Positions 22,441 through 30,154 of a stretch of DNA of 31,069 nucleotides are shown one piece after another (positions within the stretch are counted from its first letter, which is position 1; the number at the start of each line of letters is the position of its first letter). Under the pieces are notes generated by a model. That model searched no databases and had not been told where the DNA came from. It saw only the letters and a list, made by a program, of their open reading frames with translations. The DNA lies in NCBI GenBank assembly GCA_041581055.1, contig JBFGCT010000024.1:1-31069 (forward strand). Reading direction: 5' to 3'. A program made the position numbers and the translations under genes. The stretch is from JBFGCT01 sp041581055 (lineage in GTDB: Bacteria > Actinomycetota > Acidimicrobiia > Acidimicrobiales > Ilumatobacteraceae).

Positions 22441-24756
22441 TCACTCGACGGCGTGCAGCAGGGCCCGCGTGATCTCCTTGCGATGGAACGGGTCGGTGAC
22501 GAGCGCGCCGGCCGACGTCCGCACGTAGAACGTGTCGACGACCTCCATGCCGATCGTCTGCACGGTCGCGTGGCGGATGTCCAGCCCCAGCTCGCTGAGC
22601 GCCTTGGTGATGCGGTGGAGGATGCCGACGTTGGTCGCCGCGTGCATCTCGATCACGGTCGCGTTGCTCGACGCCCCGTCGACGAAGCGGACGACCGGTG
22701 GGCCGGGCTGGCGGGCCTGGGTGCGGCGGCGGCGGCGATACGTGCGCGCCCGCTCGGCCAGCCGGGCCTCGATGGCGAGCTGATGGGATAGCGCGTGCTC
22801 GAGGTCGGTCCTCACCGAGCGCCACTTGATCCCGGTCTCGGGCACCACGATGCGGAACTGGGACGCCGCCATCCCCTGCTCGCCCGAATGCGCCTGGGCG
22901 CTCACGACGTCGAGGCCGTGCAGCGACAGGACGCCGGCGACCTGGCTGAACGTGCCGGCGGTGTCGGGGCTGACGACGGTGATCAGGTCGTCGCGCCGGG
23001 CGATGTCGACCTCGCCCGCGGCCATCAACGCCAGCGCCTCGGCGTCGGGGAACAGCCGCCACGTCACCTCTGCCACGTCGCCGCCGCCGAGGACGTGGCG
23101 CACGCGGGCGACGAGCGCGTCGACCAGCTCCTCCTTCCACGAGCCCCACGCCGACGGGCCGGTCGCCCTCGAGTCGGCCTCGGTGAGCGCGTGCAGCAGG
23201 TCGAGCACCTCGACCGAGCCGACCGCGTCGGCGACGTGTCGGATCGTGGCCTGATCCTGCAGGTCGCGGCGCATCGCGACGTCGGCGAGCAGCAGGTGGT
23301 GCTCGACGAGCGCCACCAGGATGTTCACGTCGACCGCGTTGTACCCGAGGCGGGGCCCGATCTCGCGCACGAGCTCCATGCCGGCCTCGGTGTGGTCGCC
23401 CGGATAGCCCTTGCCGAGGTCGTGGAACAGCGCCCCCATCACGAGCAGGTCCGGTCGCCGGACACGGTCGACGAGCTCGGCGGCGTTGGCCGCCGCCTCC
23501 CAGAGGTGACGGTCGACGGTGAACCGGTGGTACGCGTTGCGCTGCGGTTTGGAGCGCACCGGGCCCCACTCGGGCAGCAGCCGGGAGATGAGCTCGCGCT
23601 GGTCGAGCGCCTCGAGCACGGGGATCGCGTGGTGGCCCTCGAGCAGCAGCGCGACGAGCTCGTCGCGGGCGCCGACCGGCCAGGTGTCCGGCCACGGCTC
23701 GGTGTCGTCGCGGAGGCGTTCGAGCGACTCGCGGCCGATCCGGCAGCGGTGGCGCGCCGCGGCGACGCCGGCGGAGAGCACGAGGGTGGGATCGCGCGCC
23801 GGGTCGGCGCCATCGGTGAGCTGGATCTCGCCGCCGTGGAGGATGACCCCGGGCGCGACGAGGCGGTTTGGCGCGGCGTCGGCGGACCCCATGGCCCGGC
23901 CCCAGTTCTCGTCGACCAGCCAGGCGACGGTCCGCCCGGCGGAGGCCACGTCGGCCATCAGCTCGTCGGCGTCGACCCACCCGCCGGCGGCGGCGGCGCC
24001 GTCCTGGTCCTCGAGCCGCAGGATCTCGGTCGGTCGCCCGCTCGCCGCGTGCAACGCCACCCGCGCCCGCAGCAGCGTGTCATAGCAGTGGTCGAGGTCG
24101 ATCAGATCCTCGGCGAGGATGTTCAGCCCGCCGGCGCCGGCCCACCACAGCGACTGCACGTCGCGCAGTCCGCCGTGACCGTCCTTCAGGTCCGGGTCGA
24201 GACGGTAGGCGACATCGCCGGCCGATTCCTTGCGGGCCACCACTCGGCGGTGCAGCTCGTCGAAATGCCGCTCGCTGCGCTTCTCCCAGAGGGCCATCGC
24301 CGCGTTGATCGCGCTCGCGGCCAACCCGTCGTCACCGGCGATCGGGCGGGCGGTCAGCATCGACGTCGCGGTGTCGAGGTCGTCGCCGGTGAGCGCGATC
24401 TGCTCGTCGAGGCTGCGCACGGCGTGGCCGAGCTTGACGCCGGAGTCCCAGACCGGATACCAGATCGCGCTGGCGGTCGGCTCGACGAGCTTGCGCACCC
24501 GCTTCGGCTTGGCGTCGTGGACGAGGAGGAGGTCGAGGTCGCTGAACGGGCTCAACTCGCCTCGGCCGTAGCCGCCGACCGCGAGGAGCGCGAGCCGCAC
24601 GCCGTCGGCGTCGTGCTGCCGCCGGGCGTCGTCGAAGACGGTCGCCATCCAGTCGTCGGTGATCATCGCCAGTGCCCGGCAGTACTCGCGCCCGCGCCGG
24701 GAACCGTCCGGACCGGCGGCGTCGACGAGCTGTCGCTGCCGCTCGCCGACGGTCAC
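22441..24756 (-). CDS. glnD: [Protein-PII] uridylyl/adenylyltransferase GlnD
   Basis: A 771-residue bifunctional nitrogen-signalling enzyme, slightly shorter than the enterobacterial form. In order: a nucleotidyltransferase domain with VGGYGRGELSPFSDLDLLL near residues 60-78 (metal ligands D73 and D75), the PII-uridylyltransferase helical region, an HD phosphohydrolase domain with GALFHDLGKGYPGDHTEAGM near 443-462, and two C-terminal ACT domains (TVVSPDTAGTFSQVAGVLSL and TVIEMHAATNVGILHRITKA). It modifies and demodifies PII according to glutamine. GTG 24756 overlaps the stop of the upstream sigma-like membrane fusion by GTGA. No amtB or glnK is next to it, unlike the common actinobacterial amtB-glnK-glnD order. 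Confidence 0.95.
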   Translation of the reverse strand: MTVGERQRQLVDAAGPDGSRRGREYCRALAMITDDWMATVFDDARRQHDADGVRLALLAVGGYGRGELSPFSDLDLLLVHDAKPKRVRKLVEPTASAIWYPVWDSGVKLGHAVRSLDEQIALTGDDLDTATSMLTARPIAGDDGLAASAINAAMALWEKRSERHFDELHRRVVARKESAGDVAYRLDPDLKDGHGGLRDVQSLWWAGAGGLNILAEDLIDLDHCYDTLLRARVALHAASGRPTEILRLEDQDGAAAAGGWVDADELMADVASAGRTVAWLVDENWGRAMGSADAAPNRLVAPGVILHGGEIQLTDGADPARDPTLVLSAGVAAARHRCRIGRESLERLRDDTEPWPDTWPVGARDELVALLLEGHHAIPVLEALDQRELISRLLPEWGPVRSKPQRNAYHRFTVDRHLWEAAANAAELVDRVRRPDLLVMGALFHDLGKGYPGDHTEAGMELVREIGPRLGYNAVDVNILVALVEHHLLLADVAMRRDLQDQATIRHVADAVGSVEVLDLLHALTEADSRATGPSAWGSWKEELVDALVARVRHVLGGGDVAEVTWRLFPDAEALALMAAGEVDIARRDDLITVVSPDTAGTFSQVAGVLSLHGLDVVSAQAHSGEQGMAASQFRIVVPETGIKWRSVRTDLEHALSHQLAIEARLAERARTYRRRRRTQARQPGPPVVRFVDGASSNATVIEMHAATNVGILHRITKALSELGLDIRHATVQTIGMEVVDTFYVRTSAGALVTDPFHRKEITRALLHAVE

Positions 24757-27113
24757 GACGGCAGATCGACGGCCAGGCCGATGACCGCGATGCGGACGCC
24801 GTCCTTCTCGGACGTCGCGTCGATCACGAGGGCCCCGTCGGATGCGTCGATGCTCAGATCATACGCTTCGACGTCGATCCCGAAGTTGTTGGCGAACGCC
24901 GGATCGCGGGGCCCGACGATCGAGCCGTCGAACGGGTTGTCACCGCCGAGCGGCGTGCCGGCGACGACGAGGTGCTCGGGGCGGAAGCCCGGCTCGCCTT
25001 CGAAGGCGAGGACGTCGAGCGACACGGCGCCCTCGGCGGCGTAGGGAACCGGCAGCGTCGAGCGGTACGCCGAATCCGGGGCGAACCAGGCGAACGGGCT
25101 CGTGACGACGTGCTGGCGACGGGGCGCCCCGTCGTCGGCGGTCACCACGACGAGCGACCAGCCGGCGTACGAGCCCTGGACCTCGACCGATCGGATGTTG
25201 CCGACCAGGTAGTCGCCGGGGCCGGCGGAGGCGACCAGATCGGTCACGTCCGCGTACCCGAGGTACTGGGTGGCGTCGACGTCGCCGAGCAGCAGCCGGT
25301 TCGACTGGACGGTGACCGGCGTCGAGCTGTTCGGGGCGAGCATCGAGACCCGCTCGCGGGTTCCGTCGTCGGCGATCTGCCGGCCACGCTCGTCGAGGTC
25401 ACCGGACCAGAACAGGTACGCCGCCTCGACACCGGCGCCCGCCGGGAGTTCGAGCGCCGCCCGCGACGAGTTCGCCCACCCGAGCGACGGGAACTCGCCG
25501 ATGAAGGCCAGCGGGACGTCCCACCGGTTGACGACGGCGCCGGTCAGGTCCCGGGCGCCGGGGCACGCGGGCGCCGAGTCCACACAGCTGATCACGGTGT
25601 TGCCGATCATGAGGACCTCGCCCCGGCCGACCGAGGAGTGGACGAGCCGCGGCGCCGCGGCGATGCCGACCTCGAGCGGCGTCCCGACCGGCCCGGGGTC
25701 GATGATCAGCCGCCCGACGACGGACGTCTCGAGGCGTAGACGCACGGCGAGTGTCGTCGTCTCGCCCGCGTCGAGCGCGACGTTGCAGAACGCGGCGTCC
25801 TCGCGGGCGCCGCGACACTCGGCGTCGCCGTCGGCGAGGGCGTCGAAGAGCAGGCCGTTCGGCGTCCGGACCTCGAAGTTCGCGTCGACGGGCCCCTTGG
25901 CGGTGTTGGTGACGGTGACGTCGATCGTGCCGGTCCCGCCGGCGAAGACACGGGCGGTCGAGGCCAGCTCGACGCCGACGTCCGGTTGCGGGGCGGCCGC
26001 GCCGATCGCCCGCGTCCCGCTCGCGAACACCAGCTCGACGGTGTTCGCCGGGCCGGTCGGCGGGGGGCGCAGCAGCAACTCCGTGGTCGTCGGCCCCGCC
26101 GTCTCGGCGGTCGTCGGCGGCGGCTCGACGGTGTCGTCGACCGTGTCACCGGTCGTCGTCGCGACCGTTCCGGCGCTGGAGGGCCCACCGGACGTGGACG
26201 ACGCCGACTCCTCGAACGGTCGGCGGATGAGCAAGAACGCGCCGACCACCGCGAGTAGGATCACCGCCGCGGCGCCCGCGACCGCAAGCCTGCCGACGCG
26301 GTCGGACCGCGACGCGCGCAGGGCGGCGGCGCCGAAGGATCGATCGCCCGACCCGATCACCTCCCGGTACCGCTCGACCGAGAGCCCGGAGATGCCGGGT
26401 ACGATGGCCGCCGGCAGGCGCTCGTCGATCGTCGCCACCAGGTCGAGCCGGGCGCGGCAATCCCGGCATGGCCCGCCGTCGCGCCCGGACATGATGTGGG
26501 CGTCGACGCCGCGCTGCTCGAGGGCGGCGAGGGTGCCGCGCCCGGCCGCCGCCAGCAACGGGACCACCGCCCGGCACTCGTCGGCGACCCCGGCCCAGTC
26601 GACGTCGGCGATCGCCCGCAGATAGGTCTGGTGCAGCCCCGAGCGCGCGGTGTGCAAGAGGGCCAACACGTCGTTCACGCCGCGGCCGAGCAATGGCGTC
26701 ATCTCGCCGGCCGACCGCTCTTCCACGACGCTGTGCCACAGCACGGTCTGCCACGGCTCGGGCAGCCGGGCGAAGGTCGCGGCGAGCGCCGCTCCGTCCT
26801 CAGCCGAACGGTCGGGATCGCCTCCGTCGGCCGGCCCGTACCGCCCACCGGTCAGCTCGGCGATCGCCCGCGGCCGGAGCGCCCGAACGGCCTCGACGCC
26901 ATCGGGGATCGGTTCGCCCTCGGCGATCGCCAGGCGGAGCCGGTCCATCGCCTCGTGCGCCGACCGCCGAGCGCCCTTTCGGCGCAGGGATCGAGCGACC
27001 ATGTGGACCGCCCACCCGTGGCGCGACTCCAGTTCGGCCCAGGCCGGCGCCGAGCCGCGACGCGCCGCTTCGGCGAGCTGGCCGTCGCTGGGAAGTGGTT
27101 GTGCGAGTTCCAT
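24753..27113 (-). CDS. ECF-sigma-like region fused through a membrane helix to a large extracellular domain
   Basis: A 786-residue protein. Residues 1-175 look like ECF sigma regions 2 and 4: LAEAARRGSAPAWAELESRH, then LAATFARLPEPWQTVLWHSV and the helix-turn-helix-like EMTPLLGRGVNDVLALLHTA. Residues 185-225 contain HIMSGRDGGPCRDCRARLD, similar to a zinc-binding anti-sigma domain. A helix (LAVAGAAAVILLAVVGAFLL) spans about 275-296, then a Thr/Pro-rich linker, a CARDB-like beta domain (VTVTNTAKGPVDANFEV) and a C-terminal domain with AYLFWSGDLD, ADVTDLVASAGPGDYLVGNI and YAGWSLVVV, known from bacterial surface proteins. ATG 27113 begins the sigma-like homology; an upstream frame to 27221 has no support. 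It is coupled to glnD by GTGA. Confidence 0.8.
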   Translation of the reverse strand: MELAQPLPSDGQLAEAARRGSAPAWAELESRHGWAVHMVARSLRRKGARRSAHEAMDRLRLAIAEGEPIPDGVEAVRALRPRAIAELTGGRYGPADGGDPDRSAEDGAALAATFARLPEPWQTVLWHSVVEERSAGEMTPLLGRGVNDVLALLHTARSGLHQTYLRAIADVDWAGVADECRAVVPLLAAAGRGTLAALEQRGVDAHIMSGRDGGPCRDCRARLDLVATIDERLPAAIVPGISGLSVERYREVIGSGDRSFGAAALRASRSDRVGRLAVAGAAAVILLAVVGAFLLIRRPFEESASSTSGGPSSAGTVATTTGDTVDDTVEPPPTTAETAGPTTTELLLRPPPTGPANTVELVFASGTRAIGAAAPQPDVGVELASTARVFAGGTGTIDVTVTNTAKGPVDANFEVRTPNGLLFDALADGDAECRGAREDAAFCNVALDAGETTTLAVRLRLETSVVGRLIIDPGPVGTPLEVGIAAAPRLVHSSVGRGEVLMIGNTVISCVDSAPACPGARDLTGAVVNRWDVPLAFIGEFPSLGWANSSRAALELPAGAGVEAAYLFWSGDLDERGRQIADDGTRERVSMLAPNSSTPVTVQSNRLLLGDVDATQYLGYADVTDLVASAGPGDYLVGNIRSVEVQGSYAGWSLVVVTADDGAPRRQHVVTSPFAWFAPDSAYRSTLPVPYAAEGAVSLDVLAFEGEPGFRPEHLVVAGTPLGGDNPFDGSIVGPRDPAFANNFGIDVEAYDLSIDASDGALVIDATSEKDGVRIAVIGLAVDLPS

Positions 27114-27189
27114 ATGGGCGACTGGGTCGAGTGCGTGGACACAGGGGCCCGGGCCCGCGCGCCACAGAAGATGATCGGCTGGTCCTGAC

Positions 27190-27205
27190 GAAGTCTTGAG
27201 ACTTC
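27190..27205. promoter_or_regulatory. 16-bp palindrome in a divergent intergenic region
   Basis: GAAGTCT-TG-AGACTTC is a perfect inverted repeat with 7-bp arms, A/T-richer than its surroundings, within the 148-bp gap between the sigma-like fusion and the binding-protein gene. It has the form of a dimeric repressor operator; no regulator is identified. Confidence 0.45.
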
Positions 27206-27247
27206 TTCCACCGGCCGGCATGCCGACCCAGGAGCGACCTTCTCTCC

Positions 27248-27264
27248 TACTGTGACAGGTCGTG
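27248..27264 (+). promoter_or_regulatory. Probable leaderless promoter of the substrate-binding protein gene
   Basis: TACTGT at 27248-27253 is 8 nt before GTG 27262. Confidence 0.5.
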
Positions 27265-28509
27265 GCCCATCGGAACCGTCAGACCGTCGTCGCGGGGGTC
27301 GCGCTCGCGATCGCCGCCACGACGTGCACGGGCGGCGGCGAGACCACGCCGGCGACGACCGCCGCGGCCACCACGACGACGCAGCCTCCCCGCGAGGACG
27401 ACGGTCGGCTGACGATCGGGATCCTCCTCCCGACATCGGACACGCTCCTCGGGGAGGGCCTCGTCGACGCCGCCCTGCTGGCGATCGAGCGGATCAACCA
27501 AGCCGGCGGGGCGTTGGGCCAGCCGGTCAGGTTCGAGATCGCCGATGAGGGCAGCACGACCGCCGCGGCGTCGGCGGCGATCGAGAGCCTCATCGCCGCC
27601 GGCGTCGATGCCATCGTCGGGCCGGCCTCGTCGCTCACCGCGCTCAACAACCTCTCCGAGATCGTCGACGCGGGCGTCCTGAGCTGCTCGCCGACCGCCA
27701 GCTCGCTGGCGCTCGACGACTTCCCCGACGATCTGCTGTTCTTCCGCACCATCCCGAGCGACTCGTTGCAGGCCAAGGCGATCGCCCAGGCCGTCGAGGA
27801 GACCGGCGCCCGTACGGCGGCGATCGCGTTGATCGACGACGCCTACGGCCAACCGTTCGCCGCGGCGGTCGAAGCCGCGCTCCTCGCCCGCGGGATCTCG
27901 GTCGTGACGTCGGTGCAGTTCCGCGGCGCCGACGAGGATCTGGCGGCCAAGGCCGCCGAACTCGCGGCGTCCGAAGCCCGCACCGCCGTGTTGCTCGCCG
28001 CCGACCCTGACGCGTTGAGCCTTCTCGAGGCACTCGGCCGCGACGTGGGGAGCATCCAGGACATCATCGTCAACGACGCGTTGCGCAACTCGGCGTCGGC
28101 GACGCGCGTCGAGGCGTTGCCGGACTCGTTGCGGCGCAGGATCACCGGGGTGGCGCCGCAGGCGATCGCCGGGGACCCGGCCGACCCCGAGGGGGGCTTC
28201 GGGCCCTACGCGGTCAACGCCTTCGACTGCGTGAACCTCATCGCCCTGGCGACGGTGCAAGGGGACTCCGACGCGCCCCGGATCATCAAGACCCAGATGC
28301 AGTCGGTCAGCTCGGGTGGTCGCCTCTGCCGGACCTACGGATCGTGCGTCGAGCGGCTCGCCGAGGGTCTGCAGATCAACTACAACGGACCGGCGGGCAT
28401 CACCGAGCTGCTCCAGCGCGGGGATCCGCGCCGCGCCCGCTTCGAGCTGTTCACCTTCGACGAGACCGGTCGGGACCAGACGCAGCAGTCGATCGTCGTC
28501 GAGGACTGA
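27262..28509 (+). CDS. ABC-type branched-chain amino acid (LivJ-like) substrate-binding protein
   Basis: A 415-residue exported binding protein of the type I periplasmic fold. The N-terminus is a signal peptide (RNRQTVVAGVALAIAATTCTG) with a cysteine at about residue 22; the preceding Ala-Thr-Thr is a weak lipobox, so lipoprotein processing is likely but not certain. A Thr-rich tether follows, then LTIGILLPTSDTLLGEGLVD, ALLAIERINQAGGALGQPV, VDAIVGPASSLTALNNL, YGQPFAAAVEAALLARGISV and a C-terminal region with a likely disulfide (LCRTYGSCVERL). Livs-type permease and ATPase genes are not in the window, so it may be an orphan receptor. Start GTG 27262 is set by the -10 box. Confidence 0.88.
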   Translation: MAHRNRQTVVAGVALAIAATTCTGGGETTPATTAAATTTTQPPREDDGRLTIGILLPTSDTLLGEGLVDAALLAIERINQAGGALGQPVRFEIADEGSTTAAASAAIESLIAAGVDAIVGPASSLTALNNLSEIVDAGVLSCSPTASSLALDDFPDDLLFFRTIPSDSLQAKAIAQAVEETGARTAAIALIDDAYGQPFAAAVEAALLARGISVVTSVQFRGADEDLAAKAAELAASEARTAVLLAADPDALSLLEALGRDVGSIQDIIVNDALRNSASATRVEALPDSLRRRITGVAPQAIAGDPADPEGGFGPYAVNAFDCVNLIALATVQGDSDAPRIIKTQMQSVSSGGRLCRTYGSCVERLAEGLQINYNGPAGITELLQRGDPRRARFELFTFDETGRDQTQQSIVVED

Positions 28510-28539
28510 CCGCGTTCAGACCGCGACGGCGGCGTACAG

Positions 28540-28607
28540 CTCAGACGGCGTTCGAAGGTCAACTCAGCATCGCTCAGACGGCGTTCGCAGGTCGACTCAG
28601 ACGGCGT
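28540..28607. repeat. Dispersed short repeat spanning the hemQ stop codon
   Basis: CTCAGACGGCGT occurs at 28540-28551, 28573-28584 and 28596-28607. The last copy contains the minus-strand stop of hemQ (28597-28599); the other two carry copies of that stop into the gap between hemQ and the convergent binding-protein gene. Flanking bases (TTCGAAGGTC and TTCGCAGGTC) are also repeated. Confidence 0.88.
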
Positions 28608-29250
28608 GCTCGATATCGTCGAGGTAGCCGACGTAGAACGCCCCGAACTCGCCGTAGACGGCCGAGCCCTCGTCGAAGCGCATCGTGTACACGACCTCCT
28701 TGACGACGTCGGGGCTCTTGGCGAACAAGGTCACGCCCCACTCGTAGTCGTCCAGGCCGGTCGACCCGGTGACGAGCTGGGCGACGCGGCCGGCGAAGGT
28801 GCGACCGCTCTTGCCGTGCTCCATCATCATCGAGTGCCGGTCCTCGTACGGCGTCGCGAACCAGTTGGCGTGCGCCTCGCGCTTCTTGCTCATCGGGTAG
28901 AAGCAGAACGTGCTCAGACCGTCCGGCGGGATCTGCGGGTGCAGCCGGGCCTGGAGCATCTCCTCCGGCATCCCCTTGGCGTACTCGCTGACCTCGGTGA
29001 TCGAGACGTAGCTGTCGACGACCTCGAGGCCGGCCTCGGCGAGGGCGGTCTGCAGCGAACGCAGCGTGGGCCACTCGGCGCACAGCGCCATGAAGCACAG
29101 GTCGGCCTTGTGCCCGAGCATCGACGCGGTGATCACCTGGCAGTCGGCCGCCTCGGCGGACTTGACCGCCGCGATGACGGCCTCGCGGTCGACCGACGCG
29201 GTGTGCTTGCAGAAGAGGTGGACGACGCCGAGGCCGGATTCCATGCGCAT
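28597..29250 (-). CDS. hemQ: Coproheme decarboxylase HemQ (chlorite dismutase-like)
   Basis: A 217-residue heme-biosynthesis enzyme that converts coproheme to heme b in the coproporphyrin-dependent pathway of Gram-positive bacteria. TFCFYPMSKKREAHANWF contains the tyrosine (Y118) expected to act as catalytic radical, and HSMMMEHGKSGRTFAGRV contains the proximal heme histidine (H145). The length is typical for actinobacterial members. True chlorite dismutases carry an Arg-based active site and lack this YPMSKKR motif. ATG 29250 lies 6 nt after TAGCCT; ATG 29244 is an alternative. No other hem genes are adjacent. Confidence 0.93.
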   Translation of the reverse strand: MRMESGLGVVHLFCKHTASVDREAVIAAVKSAEAADCQVITASMLGHKADLCFMALCAEWPTLRSLQTALAEAGLEVVDSYVSITEVSEYAKGMPEEMLQARLHPQIPPDGLSTFCFYPMSKKREAHANWFATPYEDRHSMMMEHGKSGRTFAGRVAQLVTGSTGLDDYEWGVTLFAKSPDVVKEVVYTMRFDEGSAVYGEFGAFYVGYLDDIEHAV

Positions 29251-29262
29251 GGGGTCAGGCTA
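29248..29262 (-). promoter_or_regulatory. Probable leaderless promoter of hemQ
   Basis: Minus-strand TAGCCT (29262-29257) is 6 nt before ATG 29250. Confidence 0.55.
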
Positions 29263-29273
29263 TGCGCTGATCG

Positions 29274-30089
29274 TCAGAGCCGTTCGGGCGCGTACACGTT
29301 CATCAAGTCGCGGCGCACGAATCCGGCGAGCAAGATGTTGGCGCGGCGCGCCGCCAGCACCGCGAGCGCCGTCGGCGCGCTGACGGCGACCACGGCCGCG
29401 AATCCGGCGGCCCACGCCTTCTGCACCATCTCGATGCTCGCCCGCCCGCTGACGAACAGGCCGAGACCGGCCGCCGGCGCATTGGGGCCGGACGCCAGGG
29501 CGAGCGCGCCGACGACCTTGTCGACGGCGTTGTGCCGACCGACGTCTTCGCGGAGGAGCACCACCGCGCCGTCACGGTCGAACGCCGCCGCGGCATGGAC
29601 CGCGCCGGTCGTCGCGAAGAGGCCTTGCCGGGCGCGGACCGTGTCGGGAATCGCCCGCAGGAGGTCGAGGTCGAACGGCGCGGACGTCTCGATCGGCGCG
29701 AGGCGCGCGACCAACTCGTCGAGCTGCTCGCTCCCGCACCAACCGCAGCTCGACGAGACGTTGCCGAGCCGGGGTGTCGGTGTCGGCGCCAGGCCGCCGG
29801 TCTCGACGGTCACGACGTTGAACTTGCTGTCGGCCGCGCCGGCGTCGGCGCAGTACCGCACGCCGGTGACCGGCACGCCGCCGAGCATCCCCTCGGTGAG
29901 GCAGAACCCGACCGCCAGCTCGTAATCATGGCCGGGGGTCCGCATCGTCGTCGCGACGAGGGTGCCGTCGAGCTGGATCGACATCGGCTCCTCGACGATC
30001 AGGTCGTCGGGCTCGCGCCGCGTGCTCGTGGCCTCGCCGGCGCCGGCGACCCGCGTCACGATCATCCGCTCGGAACGGCGACGGCCCAT
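29274..30089 (-). CDS. fdhD: Formate dehydrogenase accessory sulfurtransferase FdhD
   Basis: A 271-residue protein that transfers sulfur from a cysteine desulfurase to the molybdenum cofactor of formate dehydrogenase. Key features: EEPMSIQLDGTLVATTMRTP near the N-terminus, HDYELAVGFCLTEGML, the active CGWC at residues 115-118, LREDVGRHNAVDKVVG, and SGRASIEMVQKAWAAG. No formate dehydrogenase gene is in the window. ATG 30089 is chosen over GTG 30092 because TAGGGT (30101-30096, minus strand) ends 6 nt before it. Confidence 0.95.
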   Translation of the reverse strand: MGRRRSERMIVTRVAGAGEATSTRREPDDLIVEEPMSIQLDGTLVATTMRTPGHDYELAVGFCLTEGMLGGVPVTGVRYCADAGAADSKFNVVTVETGGLAPTPTPRLGNVSSSCGWCGSEQLDELVARLAPIETSAPFDLDLLRAIPDTVRARQGLFATTGAVHAAAAFDRDGAVVLLREDVGRHNAVDKVVGALALASGPNAPAAGLGLFVSGRASIEMVQKAWAAGFAAVVAVSAPTALAVLAARRANILLAGFVRRDLMNVYAPERL

Positions 30090-30101
30090 CACGCCACCCT
30101 A
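30087..30101 (-). promoter_or_regulatory. Probable leaderless promoter of fdhD
   Basis: Minus-strand TAGGGT (30101-30096) is 6 nt before ATG 30089. Confidence 0.5.
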
Positions 30102-30137
30102 CGCGGCGAACAGGTCGATCGACCGGGCCGCCGAGGG

Positions 30138-30154
30138 TACGGTTGTCGCCCATG
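30138..30154 (+). promoter_or_regulatory. Probable leaderless promoter of the aquaporin gene
   Basis: TACGGT at 30138-30143 is 8 nt before ATG 30152. An in-frame TTG at 30143 overlaps the box and is rejected as start. Confidence 0.5.

Noticed and set aside
22795..25044. 749-codon plus-strand frame opposite glnD
   Set aside because: Antisense to glnD, which has all catalytic motifs; no independent evidence.
28597..29250. Chlorite dismutase
   Set aside because: The tyrosine in YPMSKKR and the overall actinobacterial form indicate coproheme decarboxylase; there is no perchlorate or chlorite gene context.
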